Shown: positions 12,682-26,085, counted from the first letter of the stretch. The stretch is 64,000 nt of DNA from Daphnia carinata (GCF_022539665.2 NC_081333.1:2170001-2234000); one strand, 5' to 3'. Notes: generated by a model from the letters alone, not told the origin. Numbers and translations: made by a program.

Positions 12682-13255
12682 TAAAAAAACTGATCTATGA
12701 TATCGAAACTAATCCCACCATCCTATGTTACAACAATCTTCCACCAGTTTGTTTAGCTGTTGATTGCTGTTTTCTTGTTTTCTGATAATATTTCAATGGA
12801 ATTTAGTAACACGTTTTTTATACGGTGTGGGTGATAATGTAGTGAATTCGATAAATAAAAAATATCTAAAAAACATTTATGTACTAATGATACTATTGTC
12901 CACATTAATTTAAAGAAATAAGTTAGTATGGTTGCTCCTCTGTAACAAAAAATAAACCCTAACGTATTTTTTAAAACATTGCCCAACGGTGGCGCCATAA
13001 CGACAAAATCCTGCGATGCATGAAAAAAAATAAAAAAGCGAGAGGAGTCGCCACCAATCTGCGAGTATCAGACGTCGGTAAAGAGTCGACTCCAATAATA
13101 ATTTCCAATTGAATCGTCTGGATTTTTTTGCAAACCGGCTGGAAAAAAGAGAACTAGCAAATTAACCACTGAGAATTAATTTTTAATTGATTTCCAACTC
13201 GTTGCTGAAAAGAGTGGTTTATTTCTTTCCCTAACTTGTCAAACACTTCTTTGAA
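12682..13255. other. CNDP2 3' UTR and NUP62 promoter region
   Basis: AATAAA at 12854-12859 and near 12948 can end the CNDP2 transcript. The remaining stretch of about 300 bases upstream of 13256 holds no coding exon and must contain the NUP62 promoter. Confidence 0.5.
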
Positions 13256-16106
13256 ATGGCATTTAATTTTGGAACTCCATCAACTGGACAAACCCCAGGC
13301 TTTAGTTTTGGAAGCCAGCCCCAGCAAACAACTCCAGGTAAATATTTTATACTTATTTTGTTAGAAGAATAAATGTAAAAATTAACTCCTCATTAGTTAT
13401 AACAAATTTAAGACTTATCACTACCTTAATGATTTATCATCTCGGCATCATTTCATTAATGTGTAGTCATATTTTATCTCACATTAAACTTTCTTGTTGT
13501 TTTCTTACAGCGTTTGGGGCACCGTCTACAACCACTCCTGCTCTAGGATCAACATTTGGACAACCTGCTTCAAGTGGCTTTAGTTTCGGACAAACAACCA
13601 CTGCCCAGCCACCAGCTACTGGGGGTTTGTTTGGTGCTGCAAAGCCCAGCCTGTCTTTTGGAACAGGATCCACATTTGGGGCCGCATCAACATCAGCTAC
13701 TACAGTACCAGCTTTTGGGCAACCCACAACATCAACCTTTGGGTTTGGAACATCTGCAGGAACAACCCCTGCATTTGGGCTGGGACAGCCTGCAGGCAAC
13801 ACAGCTGCACCAGCCCCAGCATTCGGTGCTGCTTCAACAGCAACCACAGGCTTTGGTTTTGGTCAGAGTGCTGCAGTTCCTGCATTTGGAGCTACCACCC
13901 CTTCATTCTCATTTAGCACACAGCCAACCACCACTTCAGCAGCATCAGCATTTTCATTGGGGTCATCAACAGCTCCCGCTTCGTCTTTTGGGCAAGCGTC
14001 GACTCAACCAGCCTTTGGACAGGCAGCGCCAGCTCAGCCAGCTTTTGGACAGGCTTCAACTCAACCAGCTTTTGGGCAAGCAGCAACCCAGCCAGCCTTT
14101 GGACAGACAGCAGCTCAGCCAGCTTTTGGACAGACATCAGCCCAGCCAGCTTTTGGTCAATCAGCACCAGCCTCCCAAAGTGGTCTAAGTTTCGGTCAGA
14201 CAGCCACGCCAGGTTCTACAGGTCTTAGTTTTGGTCAACCACCAGCAACCCAGCCAGTAGGGGGTGGCCTTTCTTTCGGCCAGGCAACCACACCCGCTTC
14301 GACTGGTCTCAGTTTCGGTCAACCAACTACAACTTCGTCAACTGGAGGTTTCAGCTTCGGTCAGCCTACTACAACATCTACGACCGGAGGTTTTGCATCT
14401 TCAGTTGGTGGTGGTGGTCTTTCTTTTGGTCAGCCAGCAACTACCGCTGCCACGGGAGGCTTTGGTTTCGGTCAGCCAGCCCCCACTGCTGCTGCAACAC
14501 CGTCAAGTGGAGCCCTTAGCTTTGGTCAACCTGCTGCGGCTGCAACTACGACGACGACCACACCTTTTAGTTTTAGTCAACCAGCATCAACCACCGCAAC
14601 GACATCAGCACCTCCAGCCTACAGTTTTACCACTCCAACATCCACAGCAGGACTCAGTTTTGGGACACCAGCCACTTCTGCCGCTCCGGCCGCGGGTGGC
14701 TTTTCGTTAGGGACCGCCTCTGCTTTACCAACACTTGGACAACAGAGTGGAAAGACTCCTTCTTTTGGAGCAGCTACTGCAACAGCTTCCGCGTTACCTT
14801 CGTTTGGTGCCCCATCAGCCACCAGCGTTGCTCAGCCCACACTTTCACTAGGCTCGACAACATCGTCAACACTCTCATTTGGCACGCAACAAACGGCAAC
14901 CAGCGGTGCTGCACAACCTGCTCCAACACTCAGTTTTGGATCAACCACGACTCCAGCAACAGGTATGTATATGGAACTCGATTTTTTTATTATTCATTAA
15001 TAAACGCTTTCCATAATTTTACCTAGGCTTTTCGTTTGGAGCTCCAACAACAACCGCTGATGCAACAAAAGTTGTTCCAACAGCTGCCCCAGCCACTACT
15101 GTTACCCCTGTTACATCCAGCACAGCCGTGTCTTCTGCGCCATCCTTCAGTTTTGGAACAGCTCCGGCAACAACTGCCGCAGTGGCCCCAGCTACAACAA
15201 CATCCATTGCCAACTCGTAATAGTTAATATTGTTGCATGAATGGGAAATGTGATTTTTATAAGAACAATCTTAATCACAGAACGTCAGCAACCCCAACAA
15301 GCACCGCCAATACACCTGCGGTTGGCGCCGCTCTGACGTTCCGTCAGTTAGAAGAGTCAATTAACAAGTGGTCAGTTGATCTGGATGAACAGGAGAAAAC
15401 TTTTTTAAATCAAGCCAATTCAGTAGCCTCTTGGGATCGACTTTTAGTTTCAAACGGTGAAAAGGTAAGGTGAAATTATGATTATTCTATGTCGCACATA
15501 CTAAAAACAATTACTCAAATTACGTGTCATAGATTGTTGCATTGAGTGATTCAGTAAACAGGGTTAAGAAAGATCAAGTGCGCTTAGAATCGGAACTGGA
15601 TTTCGTCCGTGCCCAGCAACGTGAACTTGAAGAAATGCTTATCCCTCTGGAAGAGAACCTTCAGCAAGAAGTGAACAACATGCCTCATGATACCGAACGC
15701 GAACACACGTACTTGATTTTCCTAACAGTCCATCATTTTAAATAAATGTGGTGATCTTTGGAATTTCTTTCAGATATCAATTAGCGGAGAATATCGATTC
15801 CCAAATGAGGCGATTGGCCGACGACCTCAAAGAGATTATCGAGAGAATGAATGCGGCGAGCAGACAGCACGAAGCGACAGCTGATCCGGTATTTATGGTT
15901 CTTTCGTGAAAGCCATCGCTTCGTACCATTACACCAATTTTGTTTACCCTCAGATTGCCAAAATAGCGCGAATTCTCAACGCTCATACCGACTCGCTTCA
16001 ATGGGCAGAATCCAGTTGTACAGCCCTGCAACGCAAACTTGACGATGTAGGTCGTGGACTTGAACAGCAGCGCAGAGACCAAGATCGCTCTTTCCGTTTT
16101 GCCTAA
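13256..16106 (+). CDS. NUP62: Nuclear pore glycoprotein p62 (NUP62)
   Basis: Seven exons give 783 residues: 13256-13337, 13511-14962, 15027-15216, 15281-15464, 15533-15708, 15774-15888 and 15954-16106. The N-terminal two thirds is a Phe-Gly domain with dozens of SFG, AFG and FGQP motifs in Thr/Ala/Pro-rich spacers. The C-terminal part is the Nsp1-C/p62 coiled-coil block, beginning ALTFRQLEESINKWSVDLDE, that assembles with NUP54 and NUP58 in the central channel. The protein is longer than vertebrate p62 (about 520), almost all from FG expansion. Near-identical AQPAFGQ units at about 13990-14170 show tandem repeat growth. Confidence 0.93.
13990..14170 (+). repeat. Tandem AFGQ-repeat array inside NUP62
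   Basis: About eight units of roughly 21-24 bases, each encoding a variant of QPAFGQ(A/T), sit in one exon. They differ by a few substitutions and keep the frame. Such an array is prone to length variation between alleles. Confidence 0.7.
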
Positions 16107-16280
16107 ATTTCCTTTGGAGCTCTTAAAACTATCGATTTCTGATGGAAGTTCGTAAGAACTAAAATATACATTGCTAACCGTATGCGATTTCTGGATTTAC
16201 CTGTCTCCGTAGTCAGATTTAATTTAATGAAATGTAAGTATAGAAATTCCGTAATTTCCCGATAGGCCACCGGTTTTTAA

Positions 16281-16286
16281 AATAAA
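16281..16286 (+). terminator. Candidate poly(A) signal of NUP62
   Basis: AATAAA 175 bases past the NUP62 stop codon. Confidence 0.45.
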
Positions 16287-16442
16287 TGAGAAAAAAGTGC
16301 TGTTACATGTTAGCGCACCATTTTTTTTTTTTTACCAGGTACAACCAAGTAGAAATCATTTCTGCAAAATGCGCTTCCCATAATAAAAAATAAATTTTTT
16401 AAGGCCGACGTTTTAAGCCCGACTTTTTGTACAAAAAAAAAT

Positions 16443-16690
16443 GAACTTATAATTCCAACTTGAAATTCGATAAACCCTAATGTACTTTAATCGTTGATTC
16501 CAAATAAATATTTGTATTCTCGGCAATTAAGCGTTTTTTGAATAAAGTGGGATCAGAATGGTTACAGGCAATCACTTCAACTTAGAATAACTCGAAAACT
16601 ATAGGTCGCACATAAAAACAATGTTGATTTTCATGATCCTCATTCAATTCTTAATCTATGGCAATCGTTTTATATGGCAATCCGTTTTAC
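16443..16690 (+). repeat. Dispersed repeat copy A (MITE-like)
   Basis: About 200 bases (16443-16645) match 22898-23105 in the same orientation at roughly 85-90% by eye. A 19-base motif, ATATGGCAATCCGTTTTAC, ends this copy at 16672-16690. Its exact reverse complement starts the other copy at 22879-22897. A small non-autonomous DNA element with terminal inverted repeats would explain this, each copy having kept one end. Confidence 0.6.
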
Positions 16691-16876
16691 ATAAAAAAAA
16701 AAAAAAATGGCGGAAAAAAAAAATCGCACTTTTTTCTTTTTTTCCGACACGTAGCCATCTACCGCTCAGACTCATTATTACTGGCGCAGGCAATTTCAGT
16801 CCATTGGATGCCAACTGGATGCCAATTTCAGTAGCGTGGATGGAGAATAACGCGTGGCTGGAGGAACAATTGGAAA

Positions 16877-18266
16877 ATGGATAAGATAATACAACAAAAG
16901 GATGGTAAGTACAAACATTAATATATTGGTTTTCAATTATTAATTATTGTTTATTAGATCAAATTATGAAGCTGCAGGCCCAATTATTGGAACAACACAA
17001 AATATTAGATAACAGCAAAGCTAAGGATGGTAAGGCCTAATACATAATGATTCTATTTGCTTTTATTCATTTGTGTTTTGTAGCTCAAATTTTGAGTCTA
17101 CAAGCTCAGCTAGGGGAAAAGAACAAATTGGAACGGAACAGTTTCCAAACAGTGAAGGAGGTTTTTCCAAACTCATCCCTAACTGAACGTGAGGATGAAT
17201 TGGCATTAGGCGAACACAATCAGGTACCTAAACTTTTCAAATAAGAATTCAAAATAAGTATAGAATTTTAACAAACAATTATTTATTGTTTAGTTATTCA
17301 GTCTACCACCTGACAGTGTGTTAAAGTTAAATTGTGTTAGTGCTGTACTAAAAGAATTGTTAGTAATAAGTCCATGCAGCGAAGGAAGTGAACAATTGTG
17401 GGACCGTATTTGGGCTGAAAATGGGTGTGGTACGGAAACCCAGAAATAGCACGAGTTCAACATAAAACATGGATTAGGTACTTTTCGGTTTTTTGTCTAT
17501 TGAAAAAGTATTTTTAATGCTATTATTTTGCATTCACAGAATTTTAGTGGGGGATCAAGTCAAGTCCGGAAGTGTTACAGGATGGAAGAGTGAGCCTACA
17601 GTTGAAAAACACTGAAAGTGCATTACCATTAAGGTATGAGGTAAAGTAATAAAGTATGCAAATTGTCTAATGAGTAGTACCATCTTGTGTGAATGAATCC
17701 TGTGTAACAGCAATCCTTCATAGTTCTGTCACAGCTAGAAGCCTCAAATAATTCTGCTTCTCTGTCTAAAGAACAACTTGTCCTTTACGTTCAGAGTGTT
17801 GGGGAAACTGGGTACTTAAATGGCCCTAAAGATGTTTTAATTTTGCTGCCATTGCAGAGATGAACATCATACATGGACTCTTTAGTTATGAAAGGATTTT
17901 TCTTCAAATAATTTTGAATTTATGACAAAGCATTTCTCCAGCTTTTTGCCAACCATGTCTAATCTAAAAAAAAAAAATTTATCCAATAGGAAAGGATTTT
18001 CAGCATACTGGGAACACAACTATCAACAATGCAACATTCTAGGGGTGCTATTTTATCATTCAAGAGCCTTATACAATGATTTTCATCTGCAATTTGGATG
18101 GCCTTTCCCAAGCTTCTGCCAGAAGTTGAATCTATAAGACATGTAAGTCCCATGAGCAACAATTGAGATGCTTAATGGTGTTGTTTTTCTTTTCTCAGTG
18201 TAGGTTAATAGTAACATTGGATCTGAAAAAATTCTTGGTTGGGGCAAGACACTGAATAAATTGTAA
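16877..18266 (+). pseudogene. Broken coiled-coil protein gene, family unknown
   Basis: Four phase-consistent exons (16877-16904, 16958-17029, 17084-17223, 17294-17449) encode 131 residues: a coiled coil (KLQAQLLEQHKILD, LSLQAQLGEKNK) and a globular part ending SEQLWDRIWAENGCG before a stop. Past that stop the frame seems to continue after a shift of one base near 17428 (WYGNPEIARVQHKTWIR), then in later spliced exons containing KSGSVTGWKSE, a TGA, and ALYSVQ-like exons near 17710-17860. The last exon, 18204-18266, reads EKILGWGKTLNKL and stop. The middle part faintly recalls a BEN domain, but I do not trust that. Either a small intact gene or, more likely, a decayed longer one. Confidence 0.4.
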
Positions 18267-18334
18267 TGATTGGATGGATGACATGATATTTCTATACTTC
18301 ATTCGGATTTCCGAGACGGTATTTTATATTTAAA

Positions 18335-18802
18335 AAATTGAAGTGCATATCTGGGCTCCCTTCCTTTCCGTAGCCCCGTTTCCCCTTGACTCGTAATAAG
18401 CCCGTAGGGGGTCATGCCCCTACTGTACGGTATATATAAAAACAACATATACCGAGGTTTGGAGGGCTCTGGCCGGAAAGGGGACGTGGGGTGCCGCTTC
18501 GTCCGATGATGTGTTCACGGAGGGTGACGTGGCTGCCCACAAATCCGAACTAAAGGTTAATCGCTCCTGTAAAAATGTTCCAAATCTTCAGCTCTTCTTC
18601 CGGCTTCTCTTAGCCAATCACCGGGTAATCTCCCCGGTGGGTCAACAAGGCAGTGTCTCCCCCTGCCTGGGTTGACGGCAACTTTTGAAAGGGCTATTGT
18701 GCCTTTTTAAAGTTGCAAAAATAATTGTAATGTGCAGAGAATTGTCAATAAAATTTTTTTTATAAAATATTTTTTGCAAAATTCGTTTCTTTCATTGTCT
18801 GT
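18335..18802 (+). repeat. Left arm of the palindrome
   Basis: The sequence equals the reverse complement of 19542-20009. It contains TATATAAAAAC at about 18430, the hairpin-forming block at about 18404-18432, a second hairpin at about 18628-18680, and CAATAAAA near 18748. No open frame over 60 codons is shared by both arms. Confidence 0.85.
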
Positions 18803-19010
18803 ATTCTCTGTGTTCACACGTTACACTTTTTTTATTTAGCTTGCTTAAATCACCTTTATTGTTTTTGTCACCTTTGATGGTAAACATTGTTTCCATTGGT
18901 TTATCGTTTATCTGTAAGTATTATTTATTACACTCTTTGAATTCTTCAACTTAGATCTAAGGAACAATATGGATATTTTATGAAGTAATTTTGTATTTTG
19001 TTTTACTCGT

Positions 19011-19077
19011 ATGGGAACCGATCCTCAGACATTCAGCGTGCAACGCCGATGCTCTAACATTGAGCCACGAGATATAT
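19011..19077 (-). repeat. tRNA-like sequence 1 (degenerate)
   Basis: Read on the minus strand, CGTGGCTCAATGTTAGAGCA fits a D-arm/A-box and is followed about 35 bases later by a GATCGGTTCCCA B-box-like T-arm. Its D-arm and following CGGCG resemble tRNA-like sequence 3. No good anticodon stem. Confidence 0.5.
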
Positions 19078-19171
19078 CTAAATGTTTTATTATCGCATAT
19101 CATATGTTATCGTCTAGGATGTTTATGCAGTCTTTCACAACTATATGTTTATCTTTCTATTGCTTCCATAA

Positions 19172-19240
19172 GGTTCTTAGCTCTGTGGTAGAGCTTTCAT
19201 CTGCGATACCTGTTATCCTGGGTTCAAACCTCAATAGATG
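19172..19240 (+). repeat. tRNA-like sequence 2 (degenerate)
   Basis: TTAGCTCTGTGGTAGAGC is a good A-box with a CTCT/AGAG D-stem. GGGTTCAAACC, about 43 bases on, is a good B-box. The acceptor and anticodon stems do not pair well, so it is a tRNA-derived repeat or pseudogene. Confidence 0.5.
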
Positions 19241-19358
19241 TGTACAAATGAAGTAGAATAATGTAGAAGAGTATATTGCAGAATTGCATTTCAGTTTTAT
19301 TCTAAGTGTAAATGCATGTCCACAAGTGACTAGAAAAAAAGCCAACTTAAAATCATAT

Positions 19359-19425
19359 GATTCGTGGCTCATTGGTAGAGCATCGGCGACGTATGCCAAA
19401 CATCCAAGGTTCGATCCCTGGATAA
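19359..19425 (+). repeat. tRNA-like sequence 3 (best of the three)
   Basis: CGTGGCTCATTGGTAGAGCA forms a D-arm (GCTC/GAGC). GGTTCGATCC is a canonical B-box with a T-stem of four pairs. The candidate anticodon loop GACGTAT lacks the usual T33, and the acceptor stem is poor. Probably SINE-like or pseudogenic. Confidence 0.5.
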
Positions 19426-19541
19426 TAATAGAATGCTTACATATAAACCAATACCCGTCACCTTACCATCTAATGTGACAAAAACAAATAAAGCAAAGCC
19501 AAAAAAAAAATTGATAAATGCAATGTGTGAACAAAGCTAAC

Positions 19542-20009
19542 ACAGACAATGAAAGAAACGAATTTTGCAAAAAATATTTTATAAAAAAAATTTTATTGAC
19601 AATTCTCTGCACATTACAATTATTTTTGCAACTTTAAAAAGGCACAATAGCCCTTTCAAAAGTTGCCGTCAACCCAGGCAGGGGGAGACACTGCCTTGTT
19701 GACCCACCGGGGAGATTACCCGGTGATTGGCTAAGAGAAGCCGGAAGAAGAGCTGAAGATTTGGAACATTTTTACAGGAGCGATTAACCTTTAGTTCGGA
19801 TTTGTGGGCAGCCACGTCACCCTCCGTGAACACATCATCGGACGAAGCGGCACCCCACGTCCCCTTTCCGGCCAGAGCCCTCCAAACCTCGGTATATGTT
19901 GTTTTTATATATACCGTACAGTAGGGGCATGACCCCCTACGGGCTTATTACGAGTCAAGGGGAAACGGGGCTACGGAAAGGAAGGGAGCCCAGATATGCA
20001 CTTCAATTT
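19542..20009 (-). repeat. Right arm of the palindrome
   Basis: Inverted copy of 18335-18802. Outside it (20010-20135) lies a diverged inverted copy of 18215-18334, including the last coding codons of the broken gene that ends at 18266. Confidence 0.85.
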
Positions 20010-20219
20010 ATGAAAAATTTAATACCGTTTTTAAATGAGAATCTGAATGAAGTATGGAAATTCCATGTAGTGTATCCAAACATAATAATTTATTCAGGAC
20101 CTTGCCCCAAACAAGAAACCTTTTCAGATCAAAATTTAATTGTTCATCTATAATAAGACAGTAAAACACCATTAGGCATAAAAACTCTTAATTCATATAT
20201 ATAGTCCATACCTTACATG

Positions 20220-22200
<1,981 letters not shown>

Positions 22201-22485
22201 AGAAAATATGTAGAACAGAATGAAACAAATAAGATTATATAGATAGGTCAACAAGTAAAATCTAGCGAGGACGATCTATCTAGCGAGTAAATGTAGACAG
22301 CAGACTACACGCGTTAAGCCAATCTAAAAATATGCCTGAAAAAAAAAAAAATGTCCGATGAGCCACGGTTTAAGGCGCCCCTTGTGGACGCAAAAGTCAT
22401 TACGAGAAATTTTATCCGCCACAAACTAAATGTTTTTAAACATTTAGATTACTTATCCAAATGAAAATTTAACTTAAGAAAATTT

Positions 22486-22570
22486 ATATGTTTGAGTAAT
22501 ATAAAGACGTTATTGTGTATTATTTTCACATCGCAACAACCAATAATGACTTTATATTACTCAAACATAT
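22486..22570. repeat. 30-bp inverted repeat with 25-base loop
   Basis: 22486-22515 and 22541-22570 are reverse complements with two mismatches. The stem is AT-rich, starting ATATGTTTGAGTAATATAAAG. Could be a tiny MITE or a transcribed hairpin. Confidence 0.7.
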
Positions 22571-22878
22571 TATTTATACCTAAAACAAGCAATTATTCTC
22601 ATTGCTATTAGAATTACATTCATTATAATTGCTGCAGCACAAAATGGAAAGTTAATAGTTAATAGTAATAATAATGAAGTTAAGTAAGTAGAATATAACA
22701 AAATAATTATTGTATAGTTATATTTTAATGAAATAAAGTTATTAATTAAAAAAATTATATATTTATATGGCTAGAATTCGTAAAGTTGTATTTAGAAAAT
22801 TAAGTAGGAATCTGGCCGATAGATGACCATAGCTGTAAAAAAGATAAAAAGGCCGAAATTTTTTTTTTTTTTTTTTGA

Positions 22879-23105
22879 GTAAAACGGATTGCCATATGAG
22901 CTTATAATTTCGACTTGAAATTCAATGAAACCTAATGTACTTTAATCGATGATTCCAAATAAACGTTAGTTTTCTCGGCAATTAAGCGTTTTTGGAATAA
23001 AGTGGGATCAAAATGGTTAAAGGGAAATCACTTAAACTTAGAATAACTCAAAAACTATAGCTCGCACCTAAAAACAATGTTGATTTTCGTAATCCTCATT
23101 GCATT
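22879..23105 (+). repeat. Dispersed repeat copy B (MITE-like)
   Basis: Direct-orientation partner of 16443-16645. It begins with the 19-base motif GTAAAACGGATTGCCATAT (22879-22897), which ends copy A in reverse complement. It lies between the vasa relic and the first Rho gene. Confidence 0.6.
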
Positions 23106-23361
23106 TTGAATCAAAACCGTGTATTTGAAATGATTTTTAGATTTTTGCCAAAAATGAAAAAGTAGGAAGGGAGTAGCCTTCTCACTTTTGTCAAAATCGG
23201 TAAAATCCTTAATCTCTTGAAATGCGATGAAATTCACCTACGATAATCAATATTGAGCGCTGAATACGAATACAACATTAGTTTTCTCCTAAATCATGTA
23301 ATTTTTTGAACGCGTCAGTACGCTATAGCGCTATACATTAGAAATTCTCCCAAAGCCTGTC

Positions 23362-24191
23362 TTAAAGAATGATGCACGGTTTTCTACGTAGTCCCAAGGC
23401 AGTTTCAGCCGCCTTTGTAAAGATTTCTATTACGTTGGTTCCATTCAAAGCTGAACATTCGACAAAGTAAGTAGCTCCGATTTGTTTTGCGGTATGACAT
23501 CCATTCCGATAGGAAATCTGTAATGTTATCAGTTTTCGTTCCAAGGGATTTAATTTAGGGTTGCAAAAAAATTCAGAAATTTTTTTTAAGGAATATAAAT
23601 ACTCACAATATCTTCCTCGCTTTCTGATGCATGTCTCACGTCCACTTTCGTACCTTAAACAAACAAAGGCATTAAATCAATTCGTGGAATGGAAATAACA
23701 GATTGCTTACCGACGACGATGAACGGTGCATTCGGATAGTGTTTGGTTATTTCGGGAATCCATTTAGCTGTCAAGTTGGTAAAAGAATTTCGACAGTTGA
23801 CGGCGTAACACACCACAAAAACGTCTGTCTGTATGCATCATCGATTGTGAATCAGTATGTATAAGTTGTCACAATTTGTAACGTCTATCTTACATTAGGA
23901 TAGGATAACATGCGTAGTCTGTCAAAATCTTCTTGCCCGGCTGTATCCCAAATGTTCAGTGCATACATTTTACCTTCAATGTTAATACTTGCGAAGAATT
24001 GGTCCAACCTGTAAGAACAAAAACATGTAACTAAGAATCGATAACTGTACGATATCTTTTGTGGTAGTGTATACTGACACACTGGGGACGTATTCACTTG
24101 GAAAACAGTGATGAACAAAGACGGTGCAAAGGCTCGTTTTTCCAACTGCCCCATCACCGATCAGCAATACCTTAATGGAACGGTTTGCCAT
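23362..24191 (-). CDS. Divergent Rho-family small GTPase 1
   Basis: Five exons (24079-24191, 23894-24008, 23711-23828, 23607-23653, 23362-23517) give 182 residues. G1 is GDGAVGKTS, the switch I region ends EYVPSV, G3 is WDTAGQED, G4 is GTKVD and G5 is ECSA. The C-terminus is CIIL, a CAAX box expected to be geranylgeranylated. DTAGQED and the VPSV...TKVD pattern place it in the Rho/Rac/Cdc42 family, but between G4 and G5 it is about eight residues shorter than RhoA, so the Rho insert helix is reduced. Head-to-head with the next Rho gene, with the same intron positions. Confidence 0.88.
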
Positions 24192-25167
24192 TTTCTTCTG
24201 TGTATCCCAATTCCAGGACGTTCTACTTAGCAAGATCGAACAAGCAGTTCAAATCTTAGCAAAGTTTAGTATCGGTATGCCACAATATGGATACGTCTGT
24301 TGACGCTAACAGCTGTTCGAAAATTAAATACAACGGCATGGGGGCTTCTCTGCTTACTCTGCTTAAAGGGAAACCACAAAATAAGATTAATTTTAGTACG
24401 TTACGTAAAGCATTTCCAGATTTTGTAAATCTAATACTACCATATCTTGCTTCATCATCAATTGTGGCTTGCATGATAATTTTTTTTTATTGGTTGCAAT
24501 TTAGCCCAAATTGTTTTTGTATTTCGCATATTAGAACTTTCACTTCGAGCTAAAATTCCATATCTCCTACAGGAGCTGGAACCCTCTGGGCTATAGTATC
24601 AACCAGAAAAATCCACAATAGAATCGAATTTAACATTTCGTTTTTTGCATTGCTAGTCCATCGACTTTTGAAACTAAATTCATTTTCACGAGAAAGCCTG
24701 GTGTGATATTACATCCGGGAATACGCATTCTATACCAATGACAATATGTTATATGACGAGCTCCACCCGCTTTACCCAACTTCGCCCTTGAGTGAACCGT
24801 TTGCTTCATCCCGCTTCGTCATACACAATGATACATGGTAGGTTTGCTTATCAAATAGTGCTTATCTCAACATTCCGCCTCCCGCCTCACTGATGCGCCC
24901 ATCCCTTCACAGTTCGCGCTGTGAGACGTAACGACATTTAAAGTGTTTCGCTCTGACGTCTAAAGACTAGACGTTAGAATTTTTCGACTTTTCTTTTTAA
25001 CTACGTCACCAGTACGCCAATCCGGAAAGGCGTAAAGTACCATTGCGGTTTTTTGTCACACCAAACAACCTTTTCCGTCTGGAATTTTTTGCGCTTTGCT
25101 TAATGTGAGTGTTAAACTGGCAAACCCCTGATCCGGTTTCAACGACAGAACTTCATTTTTGACGACG
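24192..25167. promoter_or_regulatory. Divergent promoter region between two Rho genes
   Basis: 976 bases separate the start codons of the two divergently transcribed Rho genes. No coding exon is supported here; open frames at 24256-24553 lack conserved character on either strand. Confidence 0.5.
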
Positions 25168-26085
25168 ATGAACCGGGATCGGCCATTAAAGATAACAGTT
25201 GTCGGCGACGGTACTGTGGGAAAAACTTGCATTCTCATTGTATACTCCAAAGACATATTTCCTTCGGAGTACGTTCCAACTATGTAAGTTCAAAAAAACT
25301 CAGCAAAAAAGTTACTCATTGAGTTTCCCTTGTCGTGATAAAAAAATACGTAAAGATTATACCATTTTGGTGAGATAAGAAGGAAAGTATACTGTGGCAA
25401 TAAAAGTATGTTTAACGCACCCGATCTTGTCTTAGATTCGACAATTTTTCGGACACCATTGAAATAGACGGAAACTCGTACAATGTTTCGCTTTGGGATA
25501 CTGCTGGCCAGGAAGACTACGAAAGACTGCGCATTCTCTCCTATCCTAATGTATTATTTCAAAACAGCATCTCTTGTTGGTTGTGCTCTACAAGACAAAA
25601 TTAAAGGCAATAATGAAATATCTTTTTAAAAGACTGACGTGTTCCTATTGTGCTACGCTGTCAACAATCGAACGTCATTTAACCACGTCTCCTCCAAATG
25701 GATCCCAGAACTGAAGCATCACTGTCCTCATGCACCCATCGTCGTTATTGGTACATTAGTAACACAAACGAGATTTAACTGCTATTGTACTGTTTCCATA
25801 CTTCGAATATCTTTAGGAACAAAAGTGGATGTCCGTAAAGAGGGATCTACCAACGAAGATTGTGTAAAGAGTTTGAATATTTTAAAAATTACGCGCTCAC
25901 GCTTTCCAACGTTTTTTTTTTTAAAGGTTTCGTATGCCGAAGGTCTCAAGATGAGCAAGAAAATTGGTGTTTTCCTCGAATGCTCCGCCAAAACTGGGGA
26001 GAATGTGAAACTGGTCTTCCAACAGGCCGTTCGGGCAGCTCTGAACAAACCAAAGTCTAAAATGAGAAGTTGCAGCCTGCTCTAA
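25168..26085 (+). CDS. Divergent Rho-family small GTPase 2
   Basis: Exons 25168-25283, 25436-25550, 25633-25750, 25817-25863 and 25927-26085 give 184 residues. Motifs: [46 protein letters not shown], and the CAAX box CSLL. The G4-G5 spacing is about nine residues shorter than in RhoA. Intron positions are the same as in the neighbouring Rho genes on either side, which argues for local duplication. Nucleotide-binding residues are intact, so it is probably an active GTPase; the effector pathway cannot be told. Confidence 0.9.

Larger units (their letters stand above)
18215..20135. mobile_element. Large palindrome with near-identical arms and tRNA-like core
   Basis: Arms 18335-18802 and 19542-20009 are reverse complements over 468 bases with no mismatch that I could find by eye. 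The pairing continues outward at about 75-80% to roughly 18215 and 20135. The 739-base centre carries three tRNA-like sequences. Each arm holds a TATATAAA, two strong internal hairpins (CCGTAGGGG paired with CCCCTAC, and GTCAAC paired with GTTGAC) and an AATAAA near the inner end, so it may be transcribed. No transposase is present. Foldback-type element, or an inverted duplication kept alike by gene conversion. Confidence 0.7.

Noticed and set aside
13479-15213. Long open frames antisense to and out of frame with NUP62
   Set aside because: They arise from the repetitive FG-coding DNA. Splice phases and known domains support only the plus-strand frame.
18335-18802. Hammerhead or HDV-like ribozyme in the palindrome arms
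   Set aside because: I looked for the CTGATGA...GAAA core and a nested double pseudoknot and did not find either.
19359-19425. Functional tRNA gene
   Set aside because: A- and B-boxes are good, but the acceptor stem does not pair and T33 is missing.
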